Shown here piece after piece: positions 32,132 to 41,040 of a DNA stretch of 63,559 nucleotides. Origin of the DNA: Alphaproteobacteria bacterium (lineage in GTDB: Bacteria > Myxococcota_A > UBA796 > GCA-2862545); NCBI GenBank assembly GCA_020632925.1, contig JACKER010000034.1, positions 1 to 63,559 on the forward strand, read 5' to 3'. The stretch's first letter is position 1, and each line of letters opens with the position of its first letter. The notes beneath the pieces were generated by a model. That model searched no databases, was not told the origin of the DNA, and was given only the letters and a program-made list of their open reading frames with translations. The translations under genes were made by a program, and so were the position numbers.

Positions 32132-33403
32132 ATGGCCAGACCGCACGTGCTGGTGGTGGGCGGAGGGTTCGGGGGGCTCGCGACGACTCAGGCGCTACGC
32201 AGGGCCAACGTCGACATCACCGTGGTCGACCGCTGCAACCACCACCTGTTCCAGCCCCTGCTCTACCAGGTGGCGACCGCGTCGCTCTCGCCCTCCGACA
32301 TCGCCGAGCCGATCCGGTCGGTGCTCCGCGGTCAGGACAACGCGAAGGTGCGGCTGGCCGAGGTGCTCTCGGTCGATCCCGCCCGCAAGGTCGTCCACCT
32401 GCGCGACGACGACGGGACCGAGGACGAGGTGGGCTACGACAAGCTCGTCCTCGCGGCGGGCGCGTCGCACAGCTACTTCGGCAACGACGAGTGGGCGACG
32501 CACGCGCCGGGGCTCAAGACGCTCGGCGACGCCCTCGAGATCCGGCGGCGCATCCTCGAGGCCTTCGAGCGCGCCGAGTGGGCGGAGACCGACGAGGACC
32601 GCCGCGCCCACAGCACCTTCGTCGTCATCGGCGGCGGCCCGACGGGCGTGGAGCTGGCGGGCGCCATCGCGGAGATCGCGTTCTGGACGCTGCGCAAGGA
32701 CTTCCGCAACGTCGACCTGTCGAAGGCGCGGGTCGTCCTGCTCGAGGGTGGTCCGGGGCTGCTCACGACGTACCCGCCCGAGCTCCAGGAGCGCGCACGC
32801 AAGCAGGTCGAGCGCCTCGGCGTCGAGGTGCGGCTGAACGCCAGGGTGACGAACGTCGACGAGGACGGCGTGTGGATCGGCGAGGAGCACCTGCGGGCCG
32901 CGACCGTCCTGTGGGCGGCCGGCGTGAAGGGCGAGCCCGTCGCGCAGACGCTCGGGACCGAGCTCGATCGGGCCGGGCGCGTGAAGGTGCTGCCCGACTG
33001 CAGCATCGAGGGTCACCCGGACACGTTCGTCGTCGGCGACCTCGCGGTCTACACCCACACCCCCGACGGCAAGCCGGTCCCCGGCGTGTGTCAGGGCGCG
33101 ATGCAGATGGGCTGGTACGTCGCCCGCTGCATCGAGGACGACCTCGCGGGTCGACCGCGCGGGACCTTCCGCTTCCAGGACAAGGGCTCGATGGCGACGA
33201 TCGGGCGCACCAAGGCCATCGCCGACCTCGGCTTCCTGCGCGTCGGCGGGCTGGTCGCCTGGCTGCTGTGGGTGTTCGTCCACGTCCTGTTCCTCGTCAC
33301 CTTCCGCAACCGCGTGGTCGTGATGGTGAAGTGGGCCTGGGCCTGGGTCACCTACGAACGTGCGAGCCGGCTGATCTGGCGCCCGACGGAGCACACCCGC
33401 TGA
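32132..33403 (+). CDS. ndh: type II NADH dehydrogenase
   Basis: 423 residues from ATG 32132 with GGAGGAGG upstream. Two Rossmann nucleotide sites: FAD VVGGGFGGLATTQALRR and NADH VVIGGGPTGVELAGAIAE. Also the quinone-side motif HLFQPLLYQVATASLSPSDI, the GDLAVYTHTPDG FAD-binding segment, AMQMGWYVARCIEDDL, and a C-terminal amphipathic/hydrophobic region (VGGLVAWLLWVFVHVLFLVT) for peripheral membrane binding. Transfers electrons from NADH to quinone without pumping protons. Confidence 0.95.
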   Translation: MARPHVLVVGGGFGGLATTQALRRANVDITVVDRCNHHLFQPLLYQVATASLSPSDIAEPIRSVLRGQDNAKVRLAEVLSVDPARKVVHLRDDDGTEDEVGYDKLVLAAGASHSYFGNDEWATHAPGLKTLGDALEIRRRILEAFERAEWAETDEDRRAHSTFVVIGGGPTGVELAGAIAEIAFWTLRKDFRNVDLSKARVVLLEGGPGLLTTYPPELQERARKQVERLGVEVRLNARVTNVDEDGVWIGEEHLRAATVLWAAGVKGEPVAQTLGTELDRAGRVKVLPDCSIEGHPDTFVVGDLAVYTHTPDGKPVPGVCQGAMQMGWYVARCIEDDLAGRPRGTFRFQDKGSMATIGRTKAIADLGFLRVGGLVAWLLWVFVHVLFLVTFRNRVVVMVKWAWAWVTYERASRLIWRPTEHTR

Positions 33404-33508
33404 TACGGGGCGTCACCCGCCCATCATCGGCCACCGAAACCACTCGATACAGTCGTTTCGAGGTATCAACCCATAGGTCTCCTTCGCGTAAGAACGGAGG
33501 CCCACCGC

Positions 33509-35743
33509 ATGTACCGCTCGCTCCCCATCGTCCTCGCGACCTTCCTCGCCGCCTGCACCGACACCCTCGTGGACCCGTCCGTGCTGCAGGACCGGTCCCC
33601 GGACGGGCGGGACTCGCTCTTCGCCACCGGGAACGCGGAAGAGCAGCGCCTCGCCGAGGACATCGCCTACGCCTGGCTCGACGACCACGGCGACCGCGTG
33701 CTGCAGGGCATCGGGGACCTCAGCACCCACCAGGTCCAGATCCGCGGCGGACGCGCCCACGTCCGCATCGCCCAGGAGCTCGACGGGCTGCCCGTCTTCC
33801 ACGCCCAGTCCATCGTCCACGTCGACGCGGACGGCCTCGTGACGGACATGACCGACGCCTGGGAGCACGGCGTGGAGGTCGACACCACGCCGACCGTGCT
33901 CGAGGCCGACGCCGTGGCCGTCGCCGTGCAGACCACCGGGGGCTGGGACTTCGTCGACGGGGATCCGGACGTGGTGCTCGGCGTCCTCCGTCACGCCACC
34001 GGCGACCACCTCGCGTTCCGCGTCCGGGTGCCCCGGCTCGACGGCGCGGACAAGCCCTCGCAGCTGGTGTCCTTCGTGGACGCGCACGACGGCTCCGTGA
34101 TCTGGAGCTACGACGACCTGAAGACCGCGACCTGCAGCGCCACGACCTCCTACAACGGCGCCATCACCTTCCCCTGCGACCTCTCGGGCGGGCGCTACCA
34201 GCTCACCGCCAGCGCGCGCGGGGCCGGCACGTTCTCGGCGGGCAACGTCTGGTCCGCGGACACCTGGTACCTGAACGACGTGACCAGCTCGTCGACGCGG
34301 TTCTCGAGCGACGCCACGAGCGTGGACGCCCACTTCGGCCTCGTGAGCACGCTCGACACCTACGCCGGGATGTTCGGGCGCGACGGCATGGACGGCCAGG
34401 GCGGCCCCGTCTACCAGGACGGGCTCGCGACCGCGGTCACCCACTACGGCAGCAGCTACGCGAACGCCTACTGGGACGGCCAGCGCATGGTGTTCGGGGA
34501 CGGCGACGGCTGGAGCATGAGCGCGCTGACCGCGCTCGACGTGGTGGGGCACGAGTTCACCCACGGGGTGACCGAGCACACGGCCGGTCTGGTCTACGCG
34601 AACCAGCCGGGCGCGCTCAACGAGTCGATGTCCGACGTGTTCGGCGCGGTCGTCGAGTTCCACCAGCAGGGTGCCGCCACGGTCTGGAAGGTCGGTGAGG
34701 ATGCGATGACGCCCTACACCGCCGGCGACGCGCTCCGGTACATGGACGACCCCGCCCGCGACGGCCAGAGCGCGGACCACATGAGCCGGCTCTACACCGG
34801 CGGCTGGGACAACGGCGGCGTCCACACCAACAGCGGCATCGGCAACCTCGCGTTCCAGCTGCTGTCCGACGGCGGCCGCCACCCGCGCCGCGCGTCGGTG
34901 AACGAGGTGCCCGGCCTCGGGATCGACGTGGCCGCGGGCATCTGGTACGCCGCGCTCACCGAGCGCATGACGCCGACCACGGACTTCGCCGGCGCGCGCA
35001 CCGCCACCGTGGCGGCCGCGAGCGACCTGTACGGCGCGGACTCCGCCGAGGCGTGGGCCGTGTCGGCAGCCTGGGCCGAGGTCGGCGTCGGCTCTCCCCC
35101 GAGCGACCCCGGTGAGCCGGACGAGCCGGGCAACGGCGGCGATCCCTTCGACTACCGCAACCTCAGCGCCTCGAGGGGCCAGGTCCTGGCGACGACGCTC
35201 GAGGTGCCCGCCGGCGCGACCGACCTGCTGTTCCAGATCAGCGGCGGCACCGGCGACGCCGACCTGTACGTCCGCTACGGCGCCGAGCCGACCAGCACGG
35301 TCTACGACTGCCGCCCGTACCGGTCGAACAACGACGAGAGCTGCAGCTTCGCGACCCCGCGGGCCGGCACCTGGTACGTCCAGGTCCGCGCCTACGACAC
35401 GTTCTCCGGGGTCCGCGGCGTCGGCACCTACACCGCTCCGCCCCAGGCCGGCGCCTACCTCGACCTCAGCGGCCTGTCGGACACCACGGGCGGCCAGCAG
35501 CGCTGGTCCTTCGAGGTGGCGCCGGGCCAGGAGTCGCTCGTCGTCGACATCGCGGGCACCAACGGCGACGCCGACCTGTACGTCCGCCAGGGCAGCGCCC
35601 CGACGCGCGCGAGCTACGACTGCCGCCCGTACTCGAGCACGAGCACGGAGACCTGCCGGTTCACCAACCCCGCGCCGGGCACCTGGCACGTCATGGTCGA
35701 CGCCTACCAGAGCTACTCGGGGCTGTCGCTCCACGCCGAGTAG
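33509..35743 (+). CDS. M4 (thermolysin-family) metalloprotease with two PPC domains
   Basis: 744 residues from ATG 33509 (GGAGG upstream). Signal ends near a lipobox-like LAACTD, so it may be lipid-anchored or secreted. Propeptide (FTP/PepSY-like) to about residue 200, then the catalytic domain with zinc motif HEFTH (348-352), third ligand Glu372 in NESMSDVFG, and His in GGVHTNSGIGNLAFQLL. Two PPC (pre-peptidase C-terminal) domains at the end share the repeat GDADLYVR...DCRPY. Secreted protease of predatory/degradative life style; auto-processing expected. Confidence 0.95.
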   Translation: MYRSLPIVLATFLAACTDTLVDPSVLQDRSPDGRDSLFATGNAEEQRLAEDIAYAWLDDHGDRVLQGIGDLSTHQVQIRGGRAHVRIAQELDGLPVFHAQSIVHVDADGLVTDMTDAWEHGVEVDTTPTVLEADAVAVAVQTTGGWDFVDGDPDVVLGVLRHATGDHLAFRVRVPRLDGADKPSQLVSFVDAHDGSVIWSYDDLKTATCSATTSYNGAITFPCDLSGGRYQLTASARGAGTFSAGNVWSADTWYLNDVTSSSTRFSSDATSVDAHFGLVSTLDTYAGMFGRDGMDGQGGPVYQDGLATAVTHYGSSYANAYWDGQRMVFGDGDGWSMSALTALDVVGHEFTHGVTEHTAGLVYANQPGALNESMSDVFGAVVEFHQQGAATVWKVGEDAMTPYTAGDALRYMDDPARDGQSADHMSRLYTGGWDNGGVHTNSGIGNLAFQLLSDGGRHPRRASVNEVPGLGIDVAAGIWYAALTERMTPTTDFAGARTATVAAASDLYGADSAEAWAVSAAWAEVGVGSPPSDPGEPDEPGNGGDPFDYRNLSASRGQVLATTLEVPAGATDLLFQISGGTGDADLYVRYGAEPTSTVYDCRPYRSNNDESCSFATPRAGTWYVQVRAYDTFSGVRGVGTYTAPPQAGAYLDLSGLSDTTGGQQRWSFEVAPGQESLVVDIAGTNGDADLYVRQGSAPTRASYDCRPYSSTSTETCRFTNPAPGTWHVMVDAYQSYSGLSLHAE

Positions 35744-35748
35744 GCTGC

Positions 35749-36597
35749 TCAGCCCTCGAACGTCCCGCCTTCGACCACCCGGAACCGCAGGGTGACGGGT
35801 TCGCCCTTGCGGACGATCTGGACGGTGAAGTCGTCCTTGTTCTTGAGCTTCTGGTACGTCATGAAGACGCCGACCCAGGTCCGCGTCTTCTTGCCGTTCA
35901 CCGACAGCAGCACGTCGCCGCGCTGGAAGCCCGCCTTGGACACCGGGCTGTTGCACGAGAAGCCGGAGACGTACCACCCGTGCACGTCGCCCTCGTCGTA
36001 GGGGCGGCTGTACCCGAGCTCCATGAAGCGCTCGAGGTTGCGGGTGTAGTGGTCGACGAGCGCCCGATCGATCTCGACGATGCCGTCGTTGCCCGTGTGG
36101 ACGTTGGGGTGCGGCTTGTCGCAGTTCCGGCGCTTGCCCTTCGAGGGCTTCGACGCGGGCGCGGCCTTCGCGCGGCCCTCGCCGTCCCCGGTGGCGTCGC
36201 CCGTGCCCATGCCGGCCACGCCCTCGGCGCGACGAACCGCGCGGCGCCCACCGACCACCTCCAGCTCTGGTGCGGAGCCGCCCGCCTTGGCCGGTGACGC
36301 GGGGGCGGACTCGCGCGGCGGGATCACGGGCTCGGGGTCGGGCTCGGTGGTCGGCTCGGCGTCGGCGTCCGTCTCCGCGACCACCACCTCCGCGTCGACG
36401 TCCACGACCTCCGGCAACACCAGGAAGCGCGCCTCCCCCCACGGCTCGCCCTCGGGCTCTTGCCAGTGCTGGGGGATCGCCGCCGACAGATCGACGTGCT
36501 CCGAGCCGGCCACGACCCCGAGCGGCGCCAGGAAGATCGCGGTGACGACGACCTGGATGACGGTTCGAGCTGCGAGATCACGGAGGAAGCTGCGCAT
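35749..36597 (-). CDS. inner-membrane PDZ protein, GspC-like architecture
   Basis: 282 residues. A single N-terminal transmembrane helix (TVIQVVVTAIFLAPLGVVAG), an acidic/Pro-rich linker, a HR-like region VDHYTRNLERFMELGYSRPY and a C-terminal PDZ domain (GWYVSGFSCNSPVSKAGFQR, GDVLLSVNGKKTRTWVGVF). This layout matches the type II secretion GspC family but other Gsp genes are absent, so a stand-alone envelope scaffold is as likely. Convergent with the M4 protease, 5-base gap. Confidence 0.75.
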   Translation of the reverse strand: MRSFLRDLAARTVIQVVVTAIFLAPLGVVAGSEHVDLSAAIPQHWQEPEGEPWGEARFLVLPEVVDVDAEVVVAETDADAEPTTEPDPEPVIPPRESAPASPAKAGGSAPELEVVGGRRAVRRAEGVAGMGTGDATGDGEGRAKAAPASKPSKGKRRNCDKPHPNVHTGNDGIVEIDRALVDHYTRNLERFMELGYSRPYDEGDVHGWYVSGFSCNSPVSKAGFQRGDVLLSVNGKKTRTWVGVFMTYQKLKNKDDFTVQIVRKGEPVTLRFRVVEGGTFEG

Positions 36598-36628
36598 GGT
36601 CCCTTGGACGATCGTAGCCCGACGGCAT

Positions 36629-37507
36629 TCAATCCGGGAAGATCCGAGCGTAGACCTCCCAGGGGTCGAGCTGATCGGGGAAGCGCGAGCTCCCGCCGTC
36701 GTTCAGCTCGATCACGGTCCACCCGCCGCCCGCCAGGCGTCCGAGGTCCGCGACGAAGAAGGGCGAGGCCACGCGCCGCCCGAGGTCCGGGAAGGGCACC
36801 CGCTCGAGGGGCTCGACGTCGTCCACGTCGTGATAGGGCGCCCACGCGATCGGGCGTCCCCGCCAGTAGATCACGCGGTGCTCGTCGAACACCGGGTGCC
36901 CCTGGGCCACGAAGGGCAGCGGCGCGAGCTCGACGAAGCGCCGGACGACGAACCCGCCATGGAACCGGTCCTCCATGAAGGCCCGCAGGCCCGCGCAGAC
37001 CCGCGCGAAGGCCTCGCGATCGGCGCCCGCCGGCACGTACGCCGCCCGCGCCCACCACTGGCGAGCGGACTTCAGGTGGTCCCGCACGAACCAGGGCGGC
37101 GGTCCGAGGACGCTGCAGGCGAGCTCCCAGGCCTCCTCCTCGTCGTCGTCCTCGGTCCACACGGACGCCGGCGTCAACCCACCGAGGGCGGGCGCCCACT
37201 CCGGCAGCAGGGCCGCCGCCGCGACCTCCGACGGCTGCACCACGAGCCGATCCCCGCGCTCGAGCACCGCCTCCCAGAGCGTGGTCGTGTCGTCGGGGTT
37301 CAGCAGCCAGCCACGGTACAGCCAGCTCCACCCACGGCTGCGCGGCAGGTGCCGCAACGCCTCCGAGCCACCGTCCAGCACCTCCTCGAGGTCCACCTCC
37401 ACCCAGGGCACGCCCATGGAGTCGAGCACGTGCGCCTCCCGGTCGTAGCCGTCGTCCACCTCCTGCCCCGAACCCCGCCCGAACAGCACCCCTCGACGAA
37501 CCGCCAT
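36629..37507 (-). CDS. ATP-grasp protein, R2K clade family 3-like
   Basis: 292 residues from ATG 37507 with CGGAGG upstream. The ATP-grasp core shows FVRDHLKSARQWWARAAYVP, FVVRRFVELAPLPFVAQGHP, DEHRVIYWRGRPIAWAPYHD and the metal-binding ending WTVIELNDGGSSRFPDQLDP. This DUF4343 group is predicted to ligate peptides or amino acids, sometimes with phage-conflict or effector genes. The substrate is unknown and there is no obvious partner gene here. Confidence 0.82.
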   Translation of the reverse strand: MAVRRGVLFGRGSGQEVDDGYDREAHVLDSMGVPWVEVDLEEVLDGGSEALRHLPRSRGWSWLYRGWLLNPDDTTTLWEAVLERGDRLVVQPSEVAAAALLPEWAPALGGLTPASVWTEDDDEEEAWELACSVLGPPPWFVRDHLKSARQWWARAAYVPAGADREAFARVCAGLRAFMEDRFHGGFVVRRFVELAPLPFVAQGHPVFDEHRVIYWRGRPIAWAPYHDVDDVEPLERVPFPDLGRRVASPFFVADLGRLAGGGWTVIELNDGGSSRFPDQLDPWEVYARIFPD

Positions 37508-37678
37508 CGACACCTCCGAGCCCCTGGCGCGTAGCGGGTCCCGAGCGGCGCCGGCAGCGCGAAACACCGCTTCCGCGGCCGGGCTCACGGATTCCGACGT
37601 TCCGCCTTGACCCTGGCGGATCGACGGATAGGGAGGACTCGCTGCACCCGGTGGTAGGATGAGCGTCGAGGGGGCGCG

Positions 37679-38560
37679 ATGATCCCGATGCTCGCCGCGG
37701 TCGACCGAGTGCCGCAGGACTTCCCGACGCTGCAGGACGCGGTGGACCAGGGCCACGCGCCCACCATCGTGCTCGGGCCGGGCCACTGGGCGGGTGCGGT
37801 GCTCACGCGCCCGGTCGCGCTGATCGGCGAGGGCGCGGTGATCGACGTGGGCGTCCCCGTCCCCGGCGGCGCGACGGCCGCGCTGGTGCTCCCCGCGGAG
37901 GCCACCGGCAGCAGCATCGAGGGGCTCAGTGTCGACTGCCGCGGGGAGGCGCTGGACCTCGGGGTGTACGCGTCGGCCGCTCGGCTCGGCTCTGCGGCGG
38001 ACGACGTGACCGTGGCCCACGACCTGTTCCGGGGCTGCGTGCAGGCGGTGACGAACGTGGGCTCCGCCCGATCCTCGTGCGACGCGACCGACGTGGACGG
38101 CGGCGCGTGGTGGACGGTGCACGACAACGTCGTCGACGGCATCGTCGGCCGCTTCGATCAGGGGGCTCGCGGCGGCGGGGTCGGGTTCTTCGTGTTCAAC
38201 GCCACCGGCGCCCACCTGTACGCGAACACCTTCCTCGGCGAGGCCAGCGCGCCCGCGCCGAACGCTGCCAGCGGCATCGCGCTCGCCGGCTGCCAGGACT
38301 GCGCGGTCGAGAACAACCGCTTCCTCGTGCGCAGCGCCCGCTGGGCCGCGATCACGAACGCTGGCGCCAGCCTTCCCGGCGCGGTCGCCACCCGTCGCCT
38401 CCTGCTCGCGGACAACGACGCCGGCGGGGACAGCGCACCCTGGCTCGGCGTGTCCTTCGTGAGCCTCGACAGCGTCGCCACGGACCTCGCAGGCAACGTC
38501 GGCACCACCTGGATCGACCACGCCGCCTGCGGCGACGGCGAGCTCGACGCCGTCGAGTGA
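37679..38560 (+). CDS. right-handed beta-helix repeat protein
   Basis: 293 residues from ATG 37679 with GAGGGGGCG upstream. Strand-turn repeats typical of pectate-lyase-like helices: DDVTVAHDLFRGCVQAVTNV, WTVHDNVVDGIVG, HLYANTFLGEASAP, CAVENNRFLVRSARWAAITN, RLLLADNDAGGD. No signal peptide is obvious (MIPMLAAVDRVPQDFPTLQD), which is unusual for this fold. Carbohydrate binding is only a guess. Confidence 0.75.
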   Translation: MIPMLAAVDRVPQDFPTLQDAVDQGHAPTIVLGPGHWAGAVLTRPVALIGEGAVIDVGVPVPGGATAALVLPAEATGSSIEGLSVDCRGEALDLGVYASAARLGSAADDVTVAHDLFRGCVQAVTNVGSARSSCDATDVDGGAWWTVHDNVVDGIVGRFDQGARGGGVGFFVFNATGAHLYANTFLGEASAPAPNAASGIALAGCQDCAVENNRFLVRSARWAAITNAGASLPGAVATRRLLLADNDAGGDSAPWLGVSFVSLDSVATDLAGNVGTTWIDHAACGDGELDAVE

Positions 38561-38561
38561 G

Positions 38562-38597
38562 GTCAGCGCGGGCGCAGCGTCAGCGCCCGCTCGGTGA
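38562..38597 (+). terminator. strong hairpin after the beta-helix gene
   Basis: GCGGGCGC (38568-38575) pairs perfectly with GCGCCCGC (38583-38590) over a 7-base loop; an outer GTCA/TGAC pair extends the stem. It follows the stop directly and lies 45 bases before the next start. No T-tract, so factor-independent termination is uncertain. Confidence 0.45.
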
Positions 38598-38641
38598 CGT
38601 GCTCGCGCGGGGCGAGGTTAACGGGCGCGGAGAGGAGCCGT

Positions 38642-40549
38642 ATGCGAGCCGTCGTCACCGCGGGGGGCACGAGCGAACCCATCGACGACGTCCGCGTCGT
38701 CACCAACTTCTCCTCGGGCCGCTTCGGTGCCGCCATCGCCAACGAGCTCGTGCGGCGCGGCGTGGCCGTGGACCTGCTCGCGGGGCGCTCGCTCGCCTCG
38801 CACCCGGAGTGGATCGATCCGAGGGTGCGCGTCGTCCGCTTCGGGAGCTTCGCCGAGCTCGACGCCGCGCTGACCGACGCCACCGCTCCCGCGCCCGACC
38901 TGCTCTTCATGGCGGCGGCGGTGTCCGACTACAGCCCGATCCCCCACGACGGGAAGATCAGCTCTGCGGCCGAAGAGCTGACGATCCGGATGCGCCGGAA
39001 CCCGAAGCTGCTCGCGAGGCTGCGCGATCGGTGCGGCGTCGGAACCTTCCTCGTCGGCTTCAAGCTGCTGTCGAACGTGTCCCGCGAGGAGCTGATCGCG
39101 GTCGGACGCCGGCAGATCCGCACCGCGCGCGCGAACCTCTGCGTCGCGAACGACCTGCGCGACCTCGTCGGCGACCGCCACCCGCTCGTGCTGGTCACCC
39201 CCGAGGGCGGCGCGCTGGCGCGCGAGGGCACGAAGGCCGAGGTGGCGACCGCGCTCGTGGACCTCGTCCTGCTGCGGCACGCGACCACCTGGCACCGCGG
39301 CGTGCGCGACCTCGGCCTGGACGAGGACCCCCACGGACGCGAGGGTGCGGCGCGCCTGCTGCGGATCGCCCAGCAGGGCGGGATGCTCGGCGGGCTGGAC
39401 GGCAACGTCAGCCACCGCTCGGGCCGCGGGCTGTGGGTCACGCCCCGCCAGGTCGACAAACTCGGGCTCGGCGCCGACGACCTCGTCCACGCCGTGGTCG
39501 ACCCCGTCCACCGGACGGTCACGCGGGCCGCCGAGCACAAGCCCTCGATCGACACGCCGGTCCAGGATCTGATCTACCGCAGCTTCCCCGCCGTGAACGG
39601 GCTGATCCACGTGCACGATGCGCTCGTGCTGCCCACGGCCACGACCACCACCCCCTGGCCCTGCGGCACGGTCGAGGAGGGCCTCGAGATCGGACGCACG
39701 CTGCTCGGCGCGGCCCGCGAGGGCGGCTGGGACGGCGCGGGCTTCGCGCTGCGGCTCGTGGATCACGGGTGGCTGATCGGCGTTCACTCTGCCGAACGCC
39801 TGGAGCAGGACTGGCACGAGGTGCGCGACGCCTGGCGCCAGCACCTGACCGGGGTGGGCTTCGACCCCGAGCTGGCCACGCTGCGCCCCATCTTCGAGCG
39901 CGACCGGATCGTCGGGCTCGGCGCGTGCTTCGTGATCGACGGCCAGCAGGCGTGGTCCACGTGGCTGCACCCGCGGCACCGCGGCTCGGGCCAGGGCGAG
40001 CGCGTGGTCGACCAGCTCGCGGCCGAGGGGCGCTCGGTGGTCGCGGGGGACGCGTGCGCCGTCACCGACTGGTACGCGGAGCGTGGCTGGCGCACCGAAC
40101 GTCGGCTGTCGGGCGCGGTGGTCCTCACGCCACCGACGCTGCGCGACGACCTCGTCCCCGCCGCGAGCGTCTGCCTGATCGACGCGCTGGGCGGCAGGGT
40201 CCTCATCGGACGCCGCAAGACGCGCCCGTGGGAGGGGTTCTGGGCCTTCCCGGGCGGAAAGCTGGAGCCCGGGGAGAGCGTGCTGCAGGCGGCGCTGCGG
40301 GAGCTCGAGGAGGAGACGGGGATCCGGCCGGCGTGGACCGAGGAGCTCGGCACCACCGAGGTGTTCGTGGGCGACCGCCCGGGGTACCGCGTCACCAACG
40401 TACGGCTCGCGATCGCCGGGGCCCCCGAGCCCGTGGAGAGCGAGGAGATCGCGGCCCGCTGGGTGTCGTGGGACGAGGTCGGCGAGCTGCGACCGATGGC
40501 GGCCGGCACCCGCCGCGTGCTCCGAGCCGCCACCCGCGCCATGCAATAG
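38642..40549 (+). CDS. four-domain fusion: CoaB (DFP) + class II aldolase + GNAT-like + Nudix
   Basis: 635 residues from ATG 38642 (GAGAGGAG upstream). Domain 1 (~1-215) is phosphopantothenoylcysteine synthetase-like: VVTAGGTSEPIDDVRVVTNF, SSGRFG, MAAAVSDY, DGKISSAAEELTIRMRRNP and CVANDL. Domain 2 (~217-395) is a class II aldolase/adducin fold with zinc His323 and His325 in HVHDALVL and His375 in LVDHGWLIG, MtnB-like. Domain 3 (~400-500) resembles a small GNAT (WLHPRHRGSGQG, ATDWYAERGW-like). Domain 4 (~505-630) is Nudix with a complete box at 539-561 (GKLEPGE...RELEEETGI). CoaC is absent. Upstream of the biotin genes, so a cofactor role is inferred. Confidence 0.88.
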   Translation: MRAVVTAGGTSEPIDDVRVVTNFSSGRFGAAIANELVRRGVAVDLLAGRSLASHPEWIDPRVRVVRFGSFAELDAALTDATAPAPDLLFMAAAVSDYSPIPHDGKISSAAEELTIRMRRNPKLLARLRDRCGVGTFLVGFKLLSNVSREELIAVGRRQIRTARANLCVANDLRDLVGDRHPLVLVTPEGGALAREGTKAEVATALVDLVLLRHATTWHRGVRDLGLDEDPHGREGAARLLRIAQQGGMLGGLDGNVSHRSGRGLWVTPRQVDKLGLGADDLVHAVVDPVHRTVTRAAEHKPSIDTPVQDLIYRSFPAVNGLIHVHDALVLPTATTTTPWPCGTVEEGLEIGRTLLGAAREGGWDGAGFALRLVDHGWLIGVHSAERLEQDWHEVRDAWRQHLTGVGFDPELATLRPIFERDRIVGLGACFVIDGQQAWSTWLHPRHRGSGQGERVVDQLAAEGRSVVAGDACAVTDWYAERGWRTERRLSGAVVLTPPTLRDDLVPAASVCLIDALGGRVLIGRRKTRPWEGFWAFPGGKLEPGESVLQAALRELEEETGIRPAWTEELGTTEVFVGDRPGYRVTNVRLAIAGAPEPVESEEIAARWVSWDEVGELRPMAAGTRRVLRAATRAMQ

Positions 40550-40569
40550 ACTCAGCACGAGAGAGAGGC

Positions 40570-41040
40570 ATGGCCCACAGCCCGAGCCGCGAGTCCATCG
40601 AGCGCTTCGCCAAGGCGGCCGAGGCGTACCGCGAGGCCTTCCGCGACACGCAGCAGGCGTTGGCGGAGGCGGACGTGGGCACGGTGCCGAGCTGGGTCTT
40701 CGCGGTCGACCGCCTCCACGAGGACGAGGTCCGCGCCCTGCCCGAGCCGGTGCGGCGCGCGGAGCTCCGTCGGCGTCAGGTCCGCGCCGCGCTGCACGCG
40801 CTCGTCGAGCTCGTCGCCCTCGAGGACGACGGGCGCCACGGTCCCGCGGGTCCCCCGGACGGCGCCGACCAGGCCGATCTCACGAAGCTCGATCGGTTCA
40901 TCACGGTGGCGAACTTCGCGCGCCACCACGGCTGCGCCTATGTCGACGGCATGTTCCAGCCGACGGAGCGAGGCTCGATCCCGGACCCGGCGGACACCTT
41001 CGACCTGCCCCCCGCCAGGCGCGCGGCACCGGAGGACTGA
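40570..41040 (+). CDS. small helical protein of unknown function
   Basis: 156 residues from ATG 40570 with GAGAGAGG upstream. Helical and charged; reads SIERFAKAAEAYREAFRDTQ, WVFAVDRLHEDEVRALPEP, LTKLDRFITVANFARHHGCA. No signal peptide or catalytic motif. It lies 20 bases after the fusion gene, and its stop overlaps the probable start of bioF. Confidence 0.65.
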   Translation: MAHSPSRESIERFAKAAEAYREAFRDTQQALAEADVGTVPSWVFAVDRLHEDEVRALPEPVRRAELRRRQVRAALHALVELVALEDDGRHGPAGPPDGADQADLTKLDRFITVANFARHHGCAYVDGMFQPTERGSIPDPADTFDLPPARRAAPED

